Source: Marilutibacter penaei
GTDB lineage: Bacteria; Pseudomonadota; Gammaproteobacteria; Xanthomonadales; Xanthomonadaceae
Direction of reading: 5' to 3'
Length of the DNA stretch: 64,000 nt
Assembly (NCBI RefSeq): GCF_014145395.1
Contig: NZ_JACHTE010000004.1
Span: 1-64,000, forward strand
Positions within the stretch are counted from its first letter, which is position 1; each line of letters starts with the position of its first letter. The translations under genes were made by a program, and so were the position numbers. The notes beneath the pieces were generated by a model, which did no database searches, had not been told where the DNA came from, and saw only the letters and a program-made list of their open reading frames with translations. Positions 8,385-21,046 of this stretch are shown in pieces.

Positions 8385-10754
8385 TCAACCGCGGATCACC
8401 GCACCGTGCCGTTCCTGCAGCAAGGCGGTTACGCCAGCCACGATCGCGTCCACGTCGCGATCTTCCAGAGTGCGGGATTCATCCTGCAGAATCAAGCCCA
8501 TAGCGAGACTCTTGAATCCGGTTTCCACGCCCTTGCCCTGGTAGCGGTCGAACAGGACCAGATCGCGCAGGGACGGGCCCGCGGCCTCGCGCACCGCATG
8601 CGACACGGTCGCCCAAGGCAGGTCCTCGGCGACGACGAACGCGAGGTCGCGGCGGACGGACGGGTACCGGGAAAGCGTGCCGGCACGCGGCAGCGCCCGT
8701 TCAGCCAGCGGCGCAAGGTCGAGTTCGAAGGCCAGGACATCGACGTCGAGCTCCAGCGCCTGCTGCAGGCGCGGATGCAGCTGGCCGATCCAGCCCAGTT
8801 GGACGCCGTCGCGATACACGTCGGCGGAGCGCCCCGGATGGGCCCAGGCCGGCCGGGAGGGACGGAACTCGAGGGCCGCACCTGACAGTGCGGCCAGACT
8901 CTCCAGATCACCCTTGATGTCATGGAAACCGAGGGCGCGCTCGCCCTGCCCCCACTGCTCGGCGTGCGCGGTGCCACAGGCCACCGCGGCGATACGCGGA
9001 ATCTCATGCGGTGCGTCGTCGGTGGCGGCAAAGACCTTGCCCAGCTCGAACAGGCGCACGCGTGCCTGTTGGCGGGCGGCGTTGCGGCCCAGCGCGGCGA
9101 CCAGGCCGGGCAGCAGCGAGGTCCGCATCACGCCGAGGTCGGCACTGAGCGGGTTGGCCAGCGGGACGCCGCCGGCCTGCAGGCCCCAGGCCTCGAGCAG
9201 GTCGGCATCGACGAAGGCGAAATTGATGGCCTCCAGATAGCCGCGTGCGGCGATCTGCCGGCGCAGGCTGGGCACGTCGACGCGCCCCTCGCCCGGCGCG
9301 ACCAGCCGAGCGGCGCCGGCGGGCAGGGTCGTCGGCACCGCGTCGTAGCCGTGGATGCGGACGACTTCTTCGATCAGGTCCTCTTCGATGGCGATGTCGA
9401 AGCGGCGGCTGGGCGGCATCACCCGCCAGCCGGCTTCGTCCACCTCGACCCCGAGGCCCAGCGCGCGCAGGATGCGCTCGACGTCGGCATCGGCGATCTG
9501 CATGCCGAGCAGGCGCGCCAGACGGGCGCGACGCAGCAGCACCGGCTGGGGCGACGGCAGATGCTCGGGCAGCGCAGCCTCGACCACCGGCCCCGGCGTG
9601 CCGCCTGCGATGTCGAGGATCAGGCGCGTGGCATGTTCGATCGCGATGCGCGGCAGCGCCGGATCAACACCGCGCTCGAAGCGGTGGCCTGCGTCGGTGT
9701 GCAGGCCCAGCTTGCGGCCGCGGCCAATGATCGCGTCGGGCGCGAAGTGGGCCGCCTCGAGAAACACGTTGCGGGTCGCATCGGTCACGCGTGTGTCATG
9801 CCCGCCCATGATGCCGGCCAAGGCGACGGCGCGATCGGCATCGGTGATGACGAGGAAGCTGGGATCGACGGAGACGTCGCGGCCATCGAGCAGCTTGAGC
9901 GCCTCGCCGTCGCGTGCCGGGCGCACACCGATCGGTCCCTTGAGCAGGTCGCGGTCGAAGGCATGCATCGGCTGCCCGAGCTCGATCATCACGTACTGGG
10001 TGACGTCGACCAGGAAGGACACCGGGCGGATGCCGCTGCGACGCAGGCGCTCGGCCATCCACAAGGGCGTGCTGACGTCGGCGGCCACGCCTTCCAGCAC
10101 GCGACCGCAATAGCGGGGTGCGGCGGCGCCGGCCTGCAGGCCGACCTCAAGGGTCGCGTCGCTGGTGGCGGCCACCGGCGCCGCCTCGAACGGTGCGACT
10201 TCGCTGCCGGATGCGGCGGCGACGTCGTAGGCGATCCCGCGCACGCCGAAACAGTCGGCGCGATTGGGCGTCAGCTTGATCTCGATGCTGGCGTCCGGGA
10301 GCCCCAGGCAATCGGCGATCGGCTGGCCCACCGTCGCATCGGCCGGCAGTTCGAGCAGCCCGGCGGCGTCGCCGTCGGTACCGAGTTCCTTGGCCGAACA
10401 GAGCATGCCGAAGGACTCCACGCCACGCAGCTTCGCGGGCTTGATCCGGAAGTCACCGGGCAGCACCGCCCCGACCTTGGCCAGCGGGGCCTTCAGGCCG
10501 ACGCGCGCATTCGGCGCACCGCAGACGATCTGCACGGTGCCCTCGCCGGTCTCGACCTGGCACACCTGCAGGCGCTCGGCATCCGGGTGCGGCAGGGCCT
10601 GCACGATCTCGGCCACGACCACGCCATCGAGCGAATCACCCAGTGCGGTGACCTCCTCGACCTCGAGGCCGATGGCGGTCAGCGTCGCCGCGAGTTCATC
10701 GCGCGTGGCATCGGTGGGCACGTGCTGGCGCAGCCAGTTCTCGCTGAATTTCAT
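8385..10754 (-). CDS. pheT: Phenylalanyl-tRNA synthetase beta subunit
   Basis: The large subunit of the alpha2-beta2 PheRS that charges tRNA-Phe. From the start MKFSENWLRQHV it has 789 residues (E. coli ~795). The longer frame would need a TTG 54 bp upstream with no homology support. Visible modules are an N-terminal EMAP/OB tRNA-binding domain (about 40-150), B3/B4 editing region, B5 DNA-binding-like domain, the catalytic-like core, and a C-terminal ferredoxin-fold anticodon-binding domain (SRYPSVRRDLAFVV). It lies 66 bp downstream of pheS. Confidence 0.98.
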   Translation of the reverse strand: MKFSENWLRQHVPTDATRDELAATLTAIGLEVEEVTALGDSLDGVVVAEIVQALPHPDAERLQVCQVETGEGTVQIVCGAPNARVGLKAPLAKVGAVLPGDFRIKPAKLRGVESFGMLCSAKELGTDGDAAGLLELPADATVGQPIADCLGLPDASIEIKLTPNRADCFGVRGIAYDVAAASGSEVAPFEAAPVAATSDATLEVGLQAGAAAPRYCGRVLEGVAADVSTPLWMAERLRRSGIRPVSFLVDVTQYVMIELGQPMHAFDRDLLKGPIGVRPARDGEALKLLDGRDVSVDPSFLVITDADRAVALAGIMGGHDTRVTDATRNVFLEAAHFAPDAIIGRGRKLGLHTDAGHRFERGVDPALPRIAIEHATRLILDIAGGTPGPVVEAALPEHLPSPQPVLLRRARLARLLGMQIADADVERILRALGLGVEVDEAGWRVMPPSRRFDIAIEEDLIEEVVRIHGYDAVPTTLPAGAARLVAPGEGRVDVPSLRRQIAARGYLEAINFAFVDADLLEAWGLQAGGVPLANPLSADLGVMRTSLLPGLVAALGRNAARQQARVRLFELGKVFAATDDAPHEIPRIAAVACGTAHAEQWGQGERALGFHDIKGDLESLAALSGAALEFRPSRPAWAHPGRSADVYRDGVQLGWIGQLHPRLQQALELDVDVLAFELDLAPLAERALPRAGTLSRYPSVRRDLAFVVAEDLPWATVSHAVREAAGPSLRDLVLFDRYQGKGVETGFKSLAMGLILQDESRTLEDRDVDAIVAGVTALLQERHGAVIRG

Positions 10755-10820
10755 CTCGCGTGGATCCTGTTCAATCGTCGTGCGCGGGCATGGGCCCGCG
10801 CCGGGCAAGGTCGGTCGGCC

Positions 10821-12395
<1,575 letters not shown>

Positions 12396-12593
12396 TCAGA
12401 GATACGGCAGCATGCGGTCCAGACGGCCCGCGTCCTCGGCACGAACGTGGTTCGTCTGCCGCAGGTTGCGCTTCCGCTTGGTCGCCTTCTTGGTGAGGAT
12501 GTGGCTACGGTTGGCGTGGCCAGCCTTGTACTTGCCGGAGGCGGTCTTGCGGAAACGCTTGGCCGCACCCCGGTGGGTCTTGATCTTGGGCAT
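12396..12593 (-). CDS. rpmI: 50S ribosomal protein L35
   Basis: A 65-residue basic protein with the family start [15 protein letters not shown] Shine-Dalgarno AAGGA lies 7 bases before the ATG. It is separated from infC by a 286-bp gap that carries its own promoter. Confidence 0.99.
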   Translation of the reverse strand: MPKIKTHRGAAKRFRKTASGKYKAGHANRSHILTKKATKRKRNLRQTNHVRAEDAGRLDRMLPYL

Positions 12594-12724
12594 TGGAATG
12601 TCCTTTCGGATGTTGTCTCACTGGCCTGGGCGGTGGCTGAGCCACGCTTTCCGTCCTGCCCGTGCCGGCTTGTAAGTCGTTGATCCTGAAAGGATCCCGA
12701 CAGGTCCTGGGTACTTCAATCACA

Positions 12725-12778
12725 ACAAACCCGGCGAACCGGGCCGCACATTATGCCGGTCCCGGGTTTGGCTTGCAA
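12725..12778 (-). promoter_or_regulatory. Promoter and 5' hairpin of the rpmI-rplT unit
   Basis: On the minus strand TTGCAA (12773-12778) and CATAAT (12750-12755) are spaced by exactly 17 bp, a good sigma-70 promoter. The predicted start falls at a CCCGG-TTCG-CCGGG hairpin followed by TTTGTTG (about 12725-12742). The transcript would begin with a stable stem, about 130-150 nt ahead of rpmI. In other bacteria this leader is where L20 binds. Confidence 0.6.
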
Positions 12779-12822
12779 ATCATGGGCTTGGCGGGGTTCA
12801 GCCCGCCGGGCGGCCCGAACGA

Positions 12823-12848
12823 CGAAGGGCGCCCGAAGGCGCCCCCGT
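12823..12848 (-). terminator. UUCG-loop hairpin downstream of infC
   Basis: GGGCGCC-TTCG-GGCGCCC on the minus strand (12827-12844) is followed by TTCGTCGTT. It lies about 35 bp past the infC stop and upstream of the rpmI promoter. The U-tract is poor, so termination is likely partial, or the hairpin acts as an mRNA 3' stabiliser. Confidence 0.45.
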
Positions 12849-12879
12849 TGCGGGGCCGGGGCCCCGGATGCCGCGCCGC

Positions 12880-13401
12880 TTACTTCTTCTTCGGCGCGAT
12901 CATCATCACCATCTGGCGGCCTTCCAGGCGCGGGCGCGACTCGATCACGATGTCCTCGCCGAGGTCGGCCTCGATGCGGGCGGCCATCTCGCGGCCCAGC
13001 TCCTGGTGGCTCATCTCGCGGCCACGGAAGCGGATGTTGACCTTGATCTTGTCGCCTTCTTCCAGGAACTCGCGCATCTTGCGCAGCTTGATCTGGTAGT
13101 CGCCCTCGTCCGTGACCGGACGGAACTTCACTTCCTTGATCTCGACCTGCTTCTGGCGCTTCTTGGCCTCGGCCGCCTTCTTCTGCATCTCGAACCGGAA
13201 TTTGCCGAAATCCATGATCTTGCAGACCGGCGGGTCCGCATTGGGCTGGATCTCGACCAGGTCGAGCCCTTCGTCCTCGGCCCGGCCCAGGGCTTCGTCG
13301 CGCGTCAGGACGCCGATCATCTCGCCGTCGCTGCCGATCACTCGGACACGGGGGACGCGGATCTCATGGTTCCTGCGGTTCGGTTTGTCGGCGGTACTGA
13401 T
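12880..13401 (-). CDS. infC: Translation initiation factor IF-3 (AUC start)
   Basis: IF-3 binds the 30S subunit and rejects non-canonical start codons. From an ATC at 13399-13401 ([15 protein letters not shown]) the protein has 173 residues, with the IF3 N-domain, basic linker ([17 protein letters not shown]) and C-domain all present. I chose ATC because GGAG lies 9 bases upstream and because E. coli infC also uses an AUU-class codon. An ATG 13 codons upstream is possible, but that extension ([13 protein letters not shown]) is not IF3-like. Confidence 0.95.
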   Translation of the reverse strand: MSTADKPNRRNHEIRVPRVRVIGSDGEMIGVLTRDEALGRAEDEGLDLVEIQPNADPPVCKIMDFGKFRFEMQKKAAEAKKRQKQVEIKEVKFRPVTDEGDYQIKLRKMREFLEEGDKIKVNIRFRGREMSHQELGREMAARIEADLGEDIVIESRPRLEGRQMVMMIAPKKK

Positions 13402-13414
13402 GTGTGCAATCTCC
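13399..13414 (-). promoter_or_regulatory. Ribosome-binding site with non-canonical AUC start of infC
   Basis: GGAG (13411-13414) then 9 bases then ATC on the minus strand. IF-3 discriminates against such starts, which in E. coli gives autogenous repression; the same logic is expected here. Confidence 0.7.
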
Positions 13415-13473
13415 AAAAGGGTCGGAACCGGCCGGGGCATGGGACCCTGGCCGGAGTATGGCCCGCTGCCGGA

Positions 13474-15390
13474 TCAGGGGGCGCCGGAAGCGCCGACCTG
13501 CTCACTGCGCAAACGCGAGGCGAACTCGGCGACGGTCATCGTCCCCAGGTCCTCCCCTCCTCGCGCCCGCACCGCGACCATGCCATTGTCCCGCTCGCGG
13601 TCGCCGACCACCAGCTGGTAAGGCACGCGCTGCAGCGTGTGCTCGCGAATCTTATAGCCGATCTTCTCGTTCCGCAAATCGGCCGCGACCCGGAAGCCTT
13701 GATTTGCAAGGGTTTTCCGGACCTCCTGGACGTAATCGGCCTGCGCATCGGTGATATTCATGATCACCGCCTGCACCGGAGCCAGCCAGGTGGGCAGTTG
13801 TCCGGCGTGATGTTCGATGAGGATGCCGATGAAACGCTCCATCGAACCGACGATCGCGCGGTGCAGCATCACCGGGTGGCGACGCTGGCTGTGCTCGTCC
13901 ACGTACTCGGCGCCGAGGCGTCCGGGCATCATGAAATCGACCTGCATCGTGCCCAACTGCCAGGTGCGGCCGATGGCGTCGCGCAGGTGGTATTCGATCT
14001 TCGGGCCATAGAACGCGCCCTCGCCCGGCAGTTCGGTCCACTCGACGCCCGCCGCGCGCAATGCCGCGCGCAGGGCCTCTTCGGCCTTGTCCCAGGTCGC
14101 GTCGTCGCCGAGCCGCGACTCGGGACGAAGCGCGAGCTTGACCTGGATGTCATCGAAACCGAAGTCGGCGTAGACCTGCATCGCCTGCGCATGGAAGGCG
14201 GTGACCTCGGATTCGACCTGCGCCTCGGTGCAGAAGACGTGGCCGTCGTCCTGGGTGAAGCCGCGCACGCGCAGGATGCCGTGCAGCGCACCCGACGGCT
14301 CGTTGCGGTGACAGGCGCCGAACTCGCCGTAGCGGATCGGCAGGTCGCGGTAGCTGTGCAGGCCATGGTTGAAGACCTGCACGTGCCCCGGGCAGTTCAT
14401 CGGCTTCAGCGCGTAGGTACGCTTCTCCGACTCGGTGAAGAACATGTTCTCCTTGTAGTTGTCCCAGTGGCCGGACTTCTGCCACAGCGACACATCGAGG
14501 ATCTGCGGGCAGCGCACTTCCTGGTACCCGCTGTCGCGGTAGACCTTGCGCATGTGCTGCTCGACGCTCTGCCAGATCGACCAGCCCTTCGGGTGCCAGA
14601 AGATCAGGCCCGGCGCTTCTTCCTGCAGGTGGAACAGGTCCTGCTGCTTGGCGATGCGGCGGTGGTCGCGCTTCTCCGCCTCCTCGATGCGCTGGATGTA
14701 GGCGTTGAGCTGCTTCTTGTCCGCCCAGGCCGTGCCGTAGATACGCTGCAGCTGCTCGTTCTTGGAATCGCCGCGCCAGTAGGCACCGGAGATGCGCGTC
14801 AGCTTGAACACCTTGAGGAAGCGCGTGTTGGGCACGTGCGGGCCGCGGCACATGTCCACGTATTCCTGGTGGTAGTACAGGCCCATCGCCTGCTCGTCGG
14901 GCATGTCCTCGACCAGGCGGAGCTTGTAGTCCTCGCCGCGTGCCTTGAAGACCTCGATGACCTCGGCGCGCGGCGTCACCTTCTTGATGACGTCGTAGTC
15001 CTGGTCGATGAGTTGCTGCATGCGCTGCTCGATCGCCGCCATGTCGTCGGGCGTGAACGGGCGCTCGGAGTAGATGTCGTAATAGAAGCCCTCGTCGATC
15101 ACCGGGCCGATGACCATCTTCGCGTCCGGATACAGCTGCTTGACGGCGTGCCCCACCAGATGGGCGCAGGAGTGGCGGATGATCTCGACGCCCTCCTCGT
15201 CCTTGGCGGTGATGATGCGCAGGCTGGCGTCCCGGTCGATGAGGTCGCTGGCATCCACCAGCTTGCCGTCGACGGCGCCGGCAATGGTGGCCTTGGCGAG
15301 GCCGGGGCCGATGGACTGGGCGACGTCCATCACGGACACGGGGTTGTCGAATTCGCGGCGGCTGCCGTCGGGGAGCGTAATCGTGATCAT
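13474..15390 (-). CDS. thrS: Threonyl-tRNA synthetase
   Basis: A class II synthetase charging tRNA-Thr, 638 residues. Its domains run in order: TGS (1-60), the editing domain with the [16 protein letters not shown] zinc/editing motif, the catalytic core ([11 protein letters not shown]; the FRNEPSG equivalent reads [25 protein letters not shown]) and an anticodon-binding C-terminus. The start MITITLPDG agrees with family N-termini; a 29-residue upstream extension does not. A leader with promoter, short ORF and terminator lies upstream. Confidence 0.98.
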   Translation of the reverse strand: MITITLPDGSRREFDNPVSVMDVAQSIGPGLAKATIAGAVDGKLVDASDLIDRDASLRIITAKDEEGVEIIRHSCAHLVGHAVKQLYPDAKMVIGPVIDEGFYYDIYSERPFTPDDMAAIEQRMQQLIDQDYDVIKKVTPRAEVIEVFKARGEDYKLRLVEDMPDEQAMGLYYHQEYVDMCRGPHVPNTRFLKVFKLTRISGAYWRGDSKNEQLQRIYGTAWADKKQLNAYIQRIEEAEKRDHRRIAKQQDLFHLQEEAPGLIFWHPKGWSIWQSVEQHMRKVYRDSGYQEVRCPQILDVSLWQKSGHWDNYKENMFFTESEKRTYALKPMNCPGHVQVFNHGLHSYRDLPIRYGEFGACHRNEPSGALHGILRVRGFTQDDGHVFCTEAQVESEVTAFHAQAMQVYADFGFDDIQVKLALRPESRLGDDATWDKAEEALRAALRAAGVEWTELPGEGAFYGPKIEYHLRDAIGRTWQLGTMQVDFMMPGRLGAEYVDEHSQRRHPVMLHRAIVGSMERFIGILIEHHAGQLPTWLAPVQAVIMNITDAQADYVQEVRKTLANQGFRVAADLRNEKIGYKIREHTLQRVPYQLVVGDRERDNGMVAVRARGGEDLGTMTVAEFASRLRSEQVGASGAP

Positions 15391-15481
15391 GGGAGCAATT
15401 GGGGATTCCAAGCCACCGGCCGGAGCCGGTCCTTTGCATTGAAGAGTCCGGCCAGGCATGGCCGGGGTCTTGTTCATGGAC

Positions 15482-15512
15482 GAACAAAAAACAAGGCGCC
15501 CTCAAGGGCGCC
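15482..15512 (-). terminator. Terminator/attenuator in the thrS leader
   Basis: On the minus strand GGCGCCCT/AGGGCGCC (15495-15512) is followed by TTGTTTTTTGTTC. It lies about 90 bases before the thrS ATG and downstream of the predicted thrS promoter, so it should act as an attenuator, not as the end of another gene: the upstream neighbour runs away on the other strand. Confidence 0.75.
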
Positions 15513-15537
15513 TGCGGGATGCGGGGCCTCGGGCGGG

Positions 15538-15564
15538 TCAGCGATGGGCGGCGGTAGTCCTCAT
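15538..15564 (-). promoter_or_regulatory. Possible thrS leader peptide (MRTTAAHR)
   Basis: A nine-codon ORF on the minus strand: ATG AGG ACT ACC GCC GCC, then CAT CGC TGA. It has two consecutive Thr codons and ends 26 bp before the attenuator stem. There is no strong Shine-Dalgarno and I could not find a clear antiterminator, so this is a candidate only. Confidence 0.35.
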
Positions 15565-15617
15565 GTCGCACGCTCGGCCTGCGTTTCCGCGGGCCACCTC
15601 GAATCCGGCTGGGTGTC

Positions 15618-15646
15618 TCTACAAGGTAGTGACGGGCCCGCGTCAA
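15618..15646 (-). promoter_or_regulatory. Putative thrS operon promoter
   Basis: TTGACG (15641-15646) and TGTAGA (15618-15623) on the minus strand with a 17-bp spacer. The predicted transcript carries a ~220-nt leader containing the short Thr ORF and the terminator. The rest of 15391-15728 holds nothing else I can identify. Confidence 0.5.
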
Positions 15647-15728
15647 GTCAATGAAGCCGGCCGGAGCTGCGGTATGGTGGGCGGACCCGCCCGTTTGGGC
15701 GGACCGACATCGAATCCGGGGAGATGGC

Positions 15729-16934
15729 ATGCGCAAGACCATGGTGGTTCCACTCGTCCTCACGCTCGGCGGGCTCGGCGCCACGCCCTCACCGGCGGCC
15801 ACGCCCGAAGCCTTGGCCCTCGCCCGGGATGCCGTGATCGTGGACACCCATATCGACGCCCCGGGCCAGCTGATGTCGCACTGGGCGGAGCTGGCCACCG
15901 ACGCCTCGGACCGCGAGTTCGACTACCCCCGCGCCCGTGCCGGCGGCCTCGATGTCGCCTTCATGTCGATCTACACCTCCCCCGGGCAGGACGAGGACGA
16001 CAGCGCCTGGGAAGTCGCGAACAAGATGATCGACGGCGTCGAGGCGCTGGTGCAGCGGCATCCGGACAAGTTCGCCCTGCTGACCTCCCCGGGCGACGTC
16101 GGCCGGCTGCGCGAGGGCGGACGCGTGTTGCTGCCGCTCGGCATGGAGAACGGCGCCCCGATCGGCGAGGACATCGGCAACCTGGGCTTCTTCTTTGAAC
16201 GCGGCGTGCGCTACATCACCCTGGTCCACAGCGCGAACAACGCGATGGGCGATTCGTCCTACCAGCGGATCAAGCGCTGGAACGGGCTCAGCCCGCTCGG
16301 CCGGCAGGCGGTGGCCGAGATGAACCGGCTCGGCATGATGGTGGATGTCTCGCACCTGTCCGACGAGACGGTCGAGGACGTGCTCGAGCTGAGCACGGTG
16401 CCCGTGGTCGCCACCCACTCCGCGTTCCGCCACTTCACCCCGGGGCTGGAGCGCAACATCAGCGACGCCCTCGCCAGGCGCGTGGCGGAAGGCGGCGGCG
16501 TCATCCAGATCCCCTTCGGCAACGGCTTCATCGACCCGGCGTCGGCGAAGGACCTGCAGGGCTACTTCACCGCCTACGACGCGTTCCTCGCCGAGAACGC
16601 GCGCCGCACGGAAGCAGGCGAACCCCTGCTGGACGAGGCCGCCTTCGACGCGAAGTGGGATGCCGAGCACCCGCACCGCACGGTGCCGCTGGACACCGTG
16701 CTCGACCACATCGACCACGGCGTGAAGCTGCTGGGCATCGACCATGTCGGCATCGGTTCGGATTTCGACGGCGTGGGCGGCAACCTGCCCACCGGCCTGA
16801 AGACCGTCGCGGACTATCCGAACCTGGTCGCGGGCCTGCAGGCCCGCGGCTATGCGGAGGCCGATATCCGCAAGCTCCTCGGTGGCAACCTGCTGCGGGT
16901 CTGGCAGGCGGTCGAAGCAGGCGCCCAACGCTGA
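15729..16934 (+). CDS. Membrane dipeptidase, peptidase family M19 (exported)
   Basis: A 401-residue zinc dipeptidase of the renal-dipeptidase family. A signal peptide covers about residues 1-23 (MRKTMVVPLVLTLGGLGATPSPAA). Zinc ligands are visible in VDTHIDAP (HxD), the GMENG Glu, VHSANN, and MVDVSHLSDETVEDVL, with ATHSAFRHF downstream. The substrate side has GIGSDFDGVGG, and GNLLRVW is near the end. GGGGAG precedes the ATG. It hydrolyses dipeptides, probably in the periplasm; D-amino-acid dipeptides are also common substrates. It is followed 22 bp later by the aminotransferase. Confidence 0.93.
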   Translation: MRKTMVVPLVLTLGGLGATPSPAATPEALALARDAVIVDTHIDAPGQLMSHWAELATDASDREFDYPRARAGGLDVAFMSIYTSPGQDEDDSAWEVANKMIDGVEALVQRHPDKFALLTSPGDVGRLREGGRVLLPLGMENGAPIGEDIGNLGFFFERGVRYITLVHSANNAMGDSSYQRIKRWNGLSPLGRQAVAEMNRLGMMVDVSHLSDETVEDVLELSTVPVVATHSAFRHFTPGLERNISDALARRVAEGGGVIQIPFGNGFIDPASAKDLQGYFTAYDAFLAENARRTEAGEPLLDEAAFDAKWDAEHPHRTVPLDTVLDHIDHGVKLLGIDHVGIGSDFDGVGGNLPTGLKTVADYPNLVAGLQARGYAEADIRKLLGGNLLRVWQAVEAGAQR

Positions 16935-16956
16935 GCCCGATCCAGAAGGCACGCCC

Positions 16957-17889
16957 ATGTCGACCAGCATCCACGACTTCCACGACGATCCGCGCAATGC
17001 CGGCATCCTCATCTGGATCAACGGTGCGCTGAAGCCCCGCGCCGAAGCCGTCGTGTCGGTATTCGACAGCGGCTTCGTCCTCGGCGACGGCGTATGGGAG
17101 GGCCTGCGCGTCCACGGCGGGCAGCCGGTGTTCCTCGACGCCCACCTGGACCGCCTGTTCGAAGGTGCCCGGGCGATCGCGCTGGACATCGGTATGGACC
17201 GCGGACAGCTCACCGCGGCCATCATGGAGACACTCGCGGCGAATGGCATGGACGAAGGCGTGCACCTGCGCCTGATGGTGACCCGCGGCGTGAAGCGCAC
17301 GCCGTACCAGGACCCGCGCGTGACGGTCGGGCCGGCGACGGTCGTCATCATCCCCGAGTTCAAGAATGCCAAGCCGGAGACGCTGTCCACGGGACTGAAG
17401 CTGTTCACCGTGCACGTCCGGCGCGGCTTTCCGGACGTACAGGATCCGAAGCTCAACAGCCACAGCAAGCTGAACTGCATCACCGCCTGCATCCAGGCGA
17501 CCGCGGCCGGTGCCGACGAAGGCTTGATGCTGGATCCGCACGGCTTCGTGGCCACGTGCAATTCGACCCACTTCTTCATCGTCCGCAAAGGCGAGGTGTG
17601 GACGTCGACCGGTGACTACTGCCTAGGCGGCATCACGCGCGCCAACGTGCTGCGCGCCTGCCGCGACGCCGGCATCCCCGCGTTCGAGAAGAACTTCAGC
17701 CTGACCGAGGTGTATGGTGCCGACGAGGCCTTCGTCACCGGCACCTTCGCCGGCGTGGTGCCGGTGCGCGAAATCGACGGCCGCCCGATGGGCGCGGTGC
17801 CGGGCCCGATGGTCCAGCGCCTCCAGGGCCTTTACAGGGAAATGGTGGCGCGCGACGTCGCCTTCCGCGGCGGGGTCCGGCTCGCATGA
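16957..17889 (+). CDS. Class IV aminotransferase (branched-chain/D-amino acid type)
   Basis: A 310-residue PLP fold-type IV aminotransferase. The substrate-lid start WINGALKPRAEAVVSVFDSGFVLGDGVWEGLR, the catalytic Lys in NSHSKLNCI, and the EVYGADEAFVTGTFAGVVPV cofactor loop are intact. Family members act on branched-chain amino acids, D-Ala/D-Glu or aminodeoxychorismate; the sequence alone does not decide. It overlaps the downstream sulfotransferase-like gene by 4 bp (ATGA), which suggests a joint function. Confidence 0.9.
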   Translation: MSTSIHDFHDDPRNAGILIWINGALKPRAEAVVSVFDSGFVLGDGVWEGLRVHGGQPVFLDAHLDRLFEGARAIALDIGMDRGQLTAAIMETLAANGMDEGVHLRLMVTRGVKRTPYQDPRVTVGPATVVIIPEFKNAKPETLSTGLKLFTVHVRRGFPDVQDPKLNSHSKLNCITACIQATAAGADEGLMLDPHGFVATCNSTHFFIVRKGEVWTSTGDYCLGGITRANVLRACRDAGIPAFEKNFSLTEVYGADEAFVTGTFAGVVPVREIDGRPMGAVPGPMVQRLQGLYREMVARDVAFRGGVRLA

Positions 17890-18620
17890 ACGGCCTGCGG
17901 ATCGCCATGTGGAGCGGCCCGCGGAACATCTCGACGGCGATGATGCGGGCCTGGGAGAACCGGCCCGACTGCGGGGTGAGCGACGAGCCGCTGTATGCCG
18001 CCTACCTGGCCGAGACCGGGCTGGACCATCCGGGACGTGAGGAGGTGATCGCCGCGGGCGAGACGGACTGGCGCCGGGTCGTGGAGGACCTGACGCTGGG
18101 ACCGGTGCCCGGGGGCGCGTCGCTCTGGTACCAGAAACACATGAGCCACCACCTGCTGGTGGACATGCCGCTGGACTGGGTCCACGGGCTTGCCAACGTC
18201 TTCCTGATCCGCGACCCGGCCGAGGTTGTGGCGTCCTACATCCGCTCCCGCGCGGAGATCGAGCCGGACGACATCGGACTACTTCAACAGGAACGCCTTT
18301 ACGACGTGCTGGCCGCGGCCGGCACTCCACCGCCCGTGATCGACGCCGGCGATTTCCTCCGCGATCCGGAAGCCCACCTGCGGGCCCTGTGCGGACGCCT
18401 GGGGATCGACTTCGACGGGCGCATGCTGGCCTGGCCCGCCGGACCGCGCGACAGCGACGGCGTCTGGGCGCCCTATTGGTATGACGCCGTGTGGCGGTCA
18501 ACCGGGTTCGAGCCACCCCGCCCCCGCGATGTCCGCCTCGAAGGCCTGCCGCGTGCGGTCGCGGAGGCCTGCCAACCGGCCTATGAACGCCTGCATGCGG
18601 TGCGGATGCAGCTCTCCTGA
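17886..18620 (+). CDS. Sulfotransferase-like P-loop protein
   Basis: A 244-residue protein with an N-terminal P-loop-like motif (WSGPRNISTAMMRAW, about residues 9-23) that resembles the 5'-phosphosulfate-binding loop. A later NVFLIRDPAEVVASYI stretch matches the 3'-phosphate-binding motif of sulfotransferases. A Trp/Tyr-rich segment (WAPYWYDAVW) follows. It is coupled to the aminotransferase upstream. From memory, plants encode a fusion of these two domains, annotated as branched-chain-aminotransferase-like. The substrate is unknown. Confidence 0.8.
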   Translation: MNGLRIAMWSGPRNISTAMMRAWENRPDCGVSDEPLYAAYLAETGLDHPGREEVIAAGETDWRRVVEDLTLGPVPGGASLWYQKHMSHHLLVDMPLDWVHGLANVFLIRDPAEVVASYIRSRAEIEPDDIGLLQQERLYDVLAAAGTPPPVIDAGDFLRDPEAHLRALCGRLGIDFDGRMLAWPAGPRDSDGVWAPYWYDAVWRSTGFEPPRPRDVRLEGLPRAVAEACQPAYERLHAVRMQLS

Positions 18621-18640
18621 CGCCCCAATATCCCGGAAAG

Positions 18641-18672
18641 CAGAAGCCCCCGGCTTGCGCCGAGGGCTTCTG
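18641..18672 (-). terminator. Bidirectional hairpin between sulfotransferase-like gene and tRNA-Val
   Basis: CAGAAGCCC(C)CGGC-TTGC-GCCGAGGGCTTCTG forms a long stem. On the minus strand it is followed by CTTTCC and ends tRNA-Val; it may also stop the plus-strand transcript, though no good T-run follows there. Confidence 0.65.
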
Positions 18673-18679
18673 GTGAATC

Positions 18680-18754
18680 TGGTGGGCGGTACAGGGTTCG
18701 AACCTGTGACCCCTACCATGTCAAGGTAGTGCTCTACCGCTGAGCTAACCGCCC
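18680..18754 (-). tRNA. tRNA-Val(GAC)
   Basis: A 75-nt cloverleaf on the minus strand: acceptor GGGCGGT/ACCGCCC, D-arm GCTC...GAGC, anticodon stem CTACC/GGTAG around TTGACAT (anticodon GAC), T-loop TTCGAAC, encoded CCA. Confidence 0.97.
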
Positions 18755-18786
18755 ATTCGCCGCAAACGTCCCGGCGAGGGGCGCGC

Positions 18787-18815
18787 AGTGTATCCCAGCC
18801 GGGACGCGCCCACAA
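18787..18815 (-). promoter_or_regulatory. Putative tRNA-Val promoter
   Basis: TTGTGG (18810-18815) and TACACT (18787-18792) on the minus strand with a 17-bp spacer, between the uvrB stop and the tRNA. Confidence 0.6.
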
Positions 18816-18836
18816 TACCCGCCACGCCGGCGGGAT

Positions 18837-20903
<2,067 letters not shown>

Positions 20904-21046
20904 GCGACGACCTGCGGCGGCGAGAAGGGTCAGAGTACTGGATGGGGTCGCCGGGCGGTTTTCCTACCCCGCGTGGTGGAGGTGGCTGGCTGTGCGTGCG
21001 TTCACGTGGCTTCACGCTTGTCGCATGGACATCACAGGAACGATTC

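Noticed and set aside
10755-10808. TTG-started 18-residue extension of pheT
   Set aside because: The MKFSENWLRQHV start fits all PheT proteins, and the extension has no family similarity.
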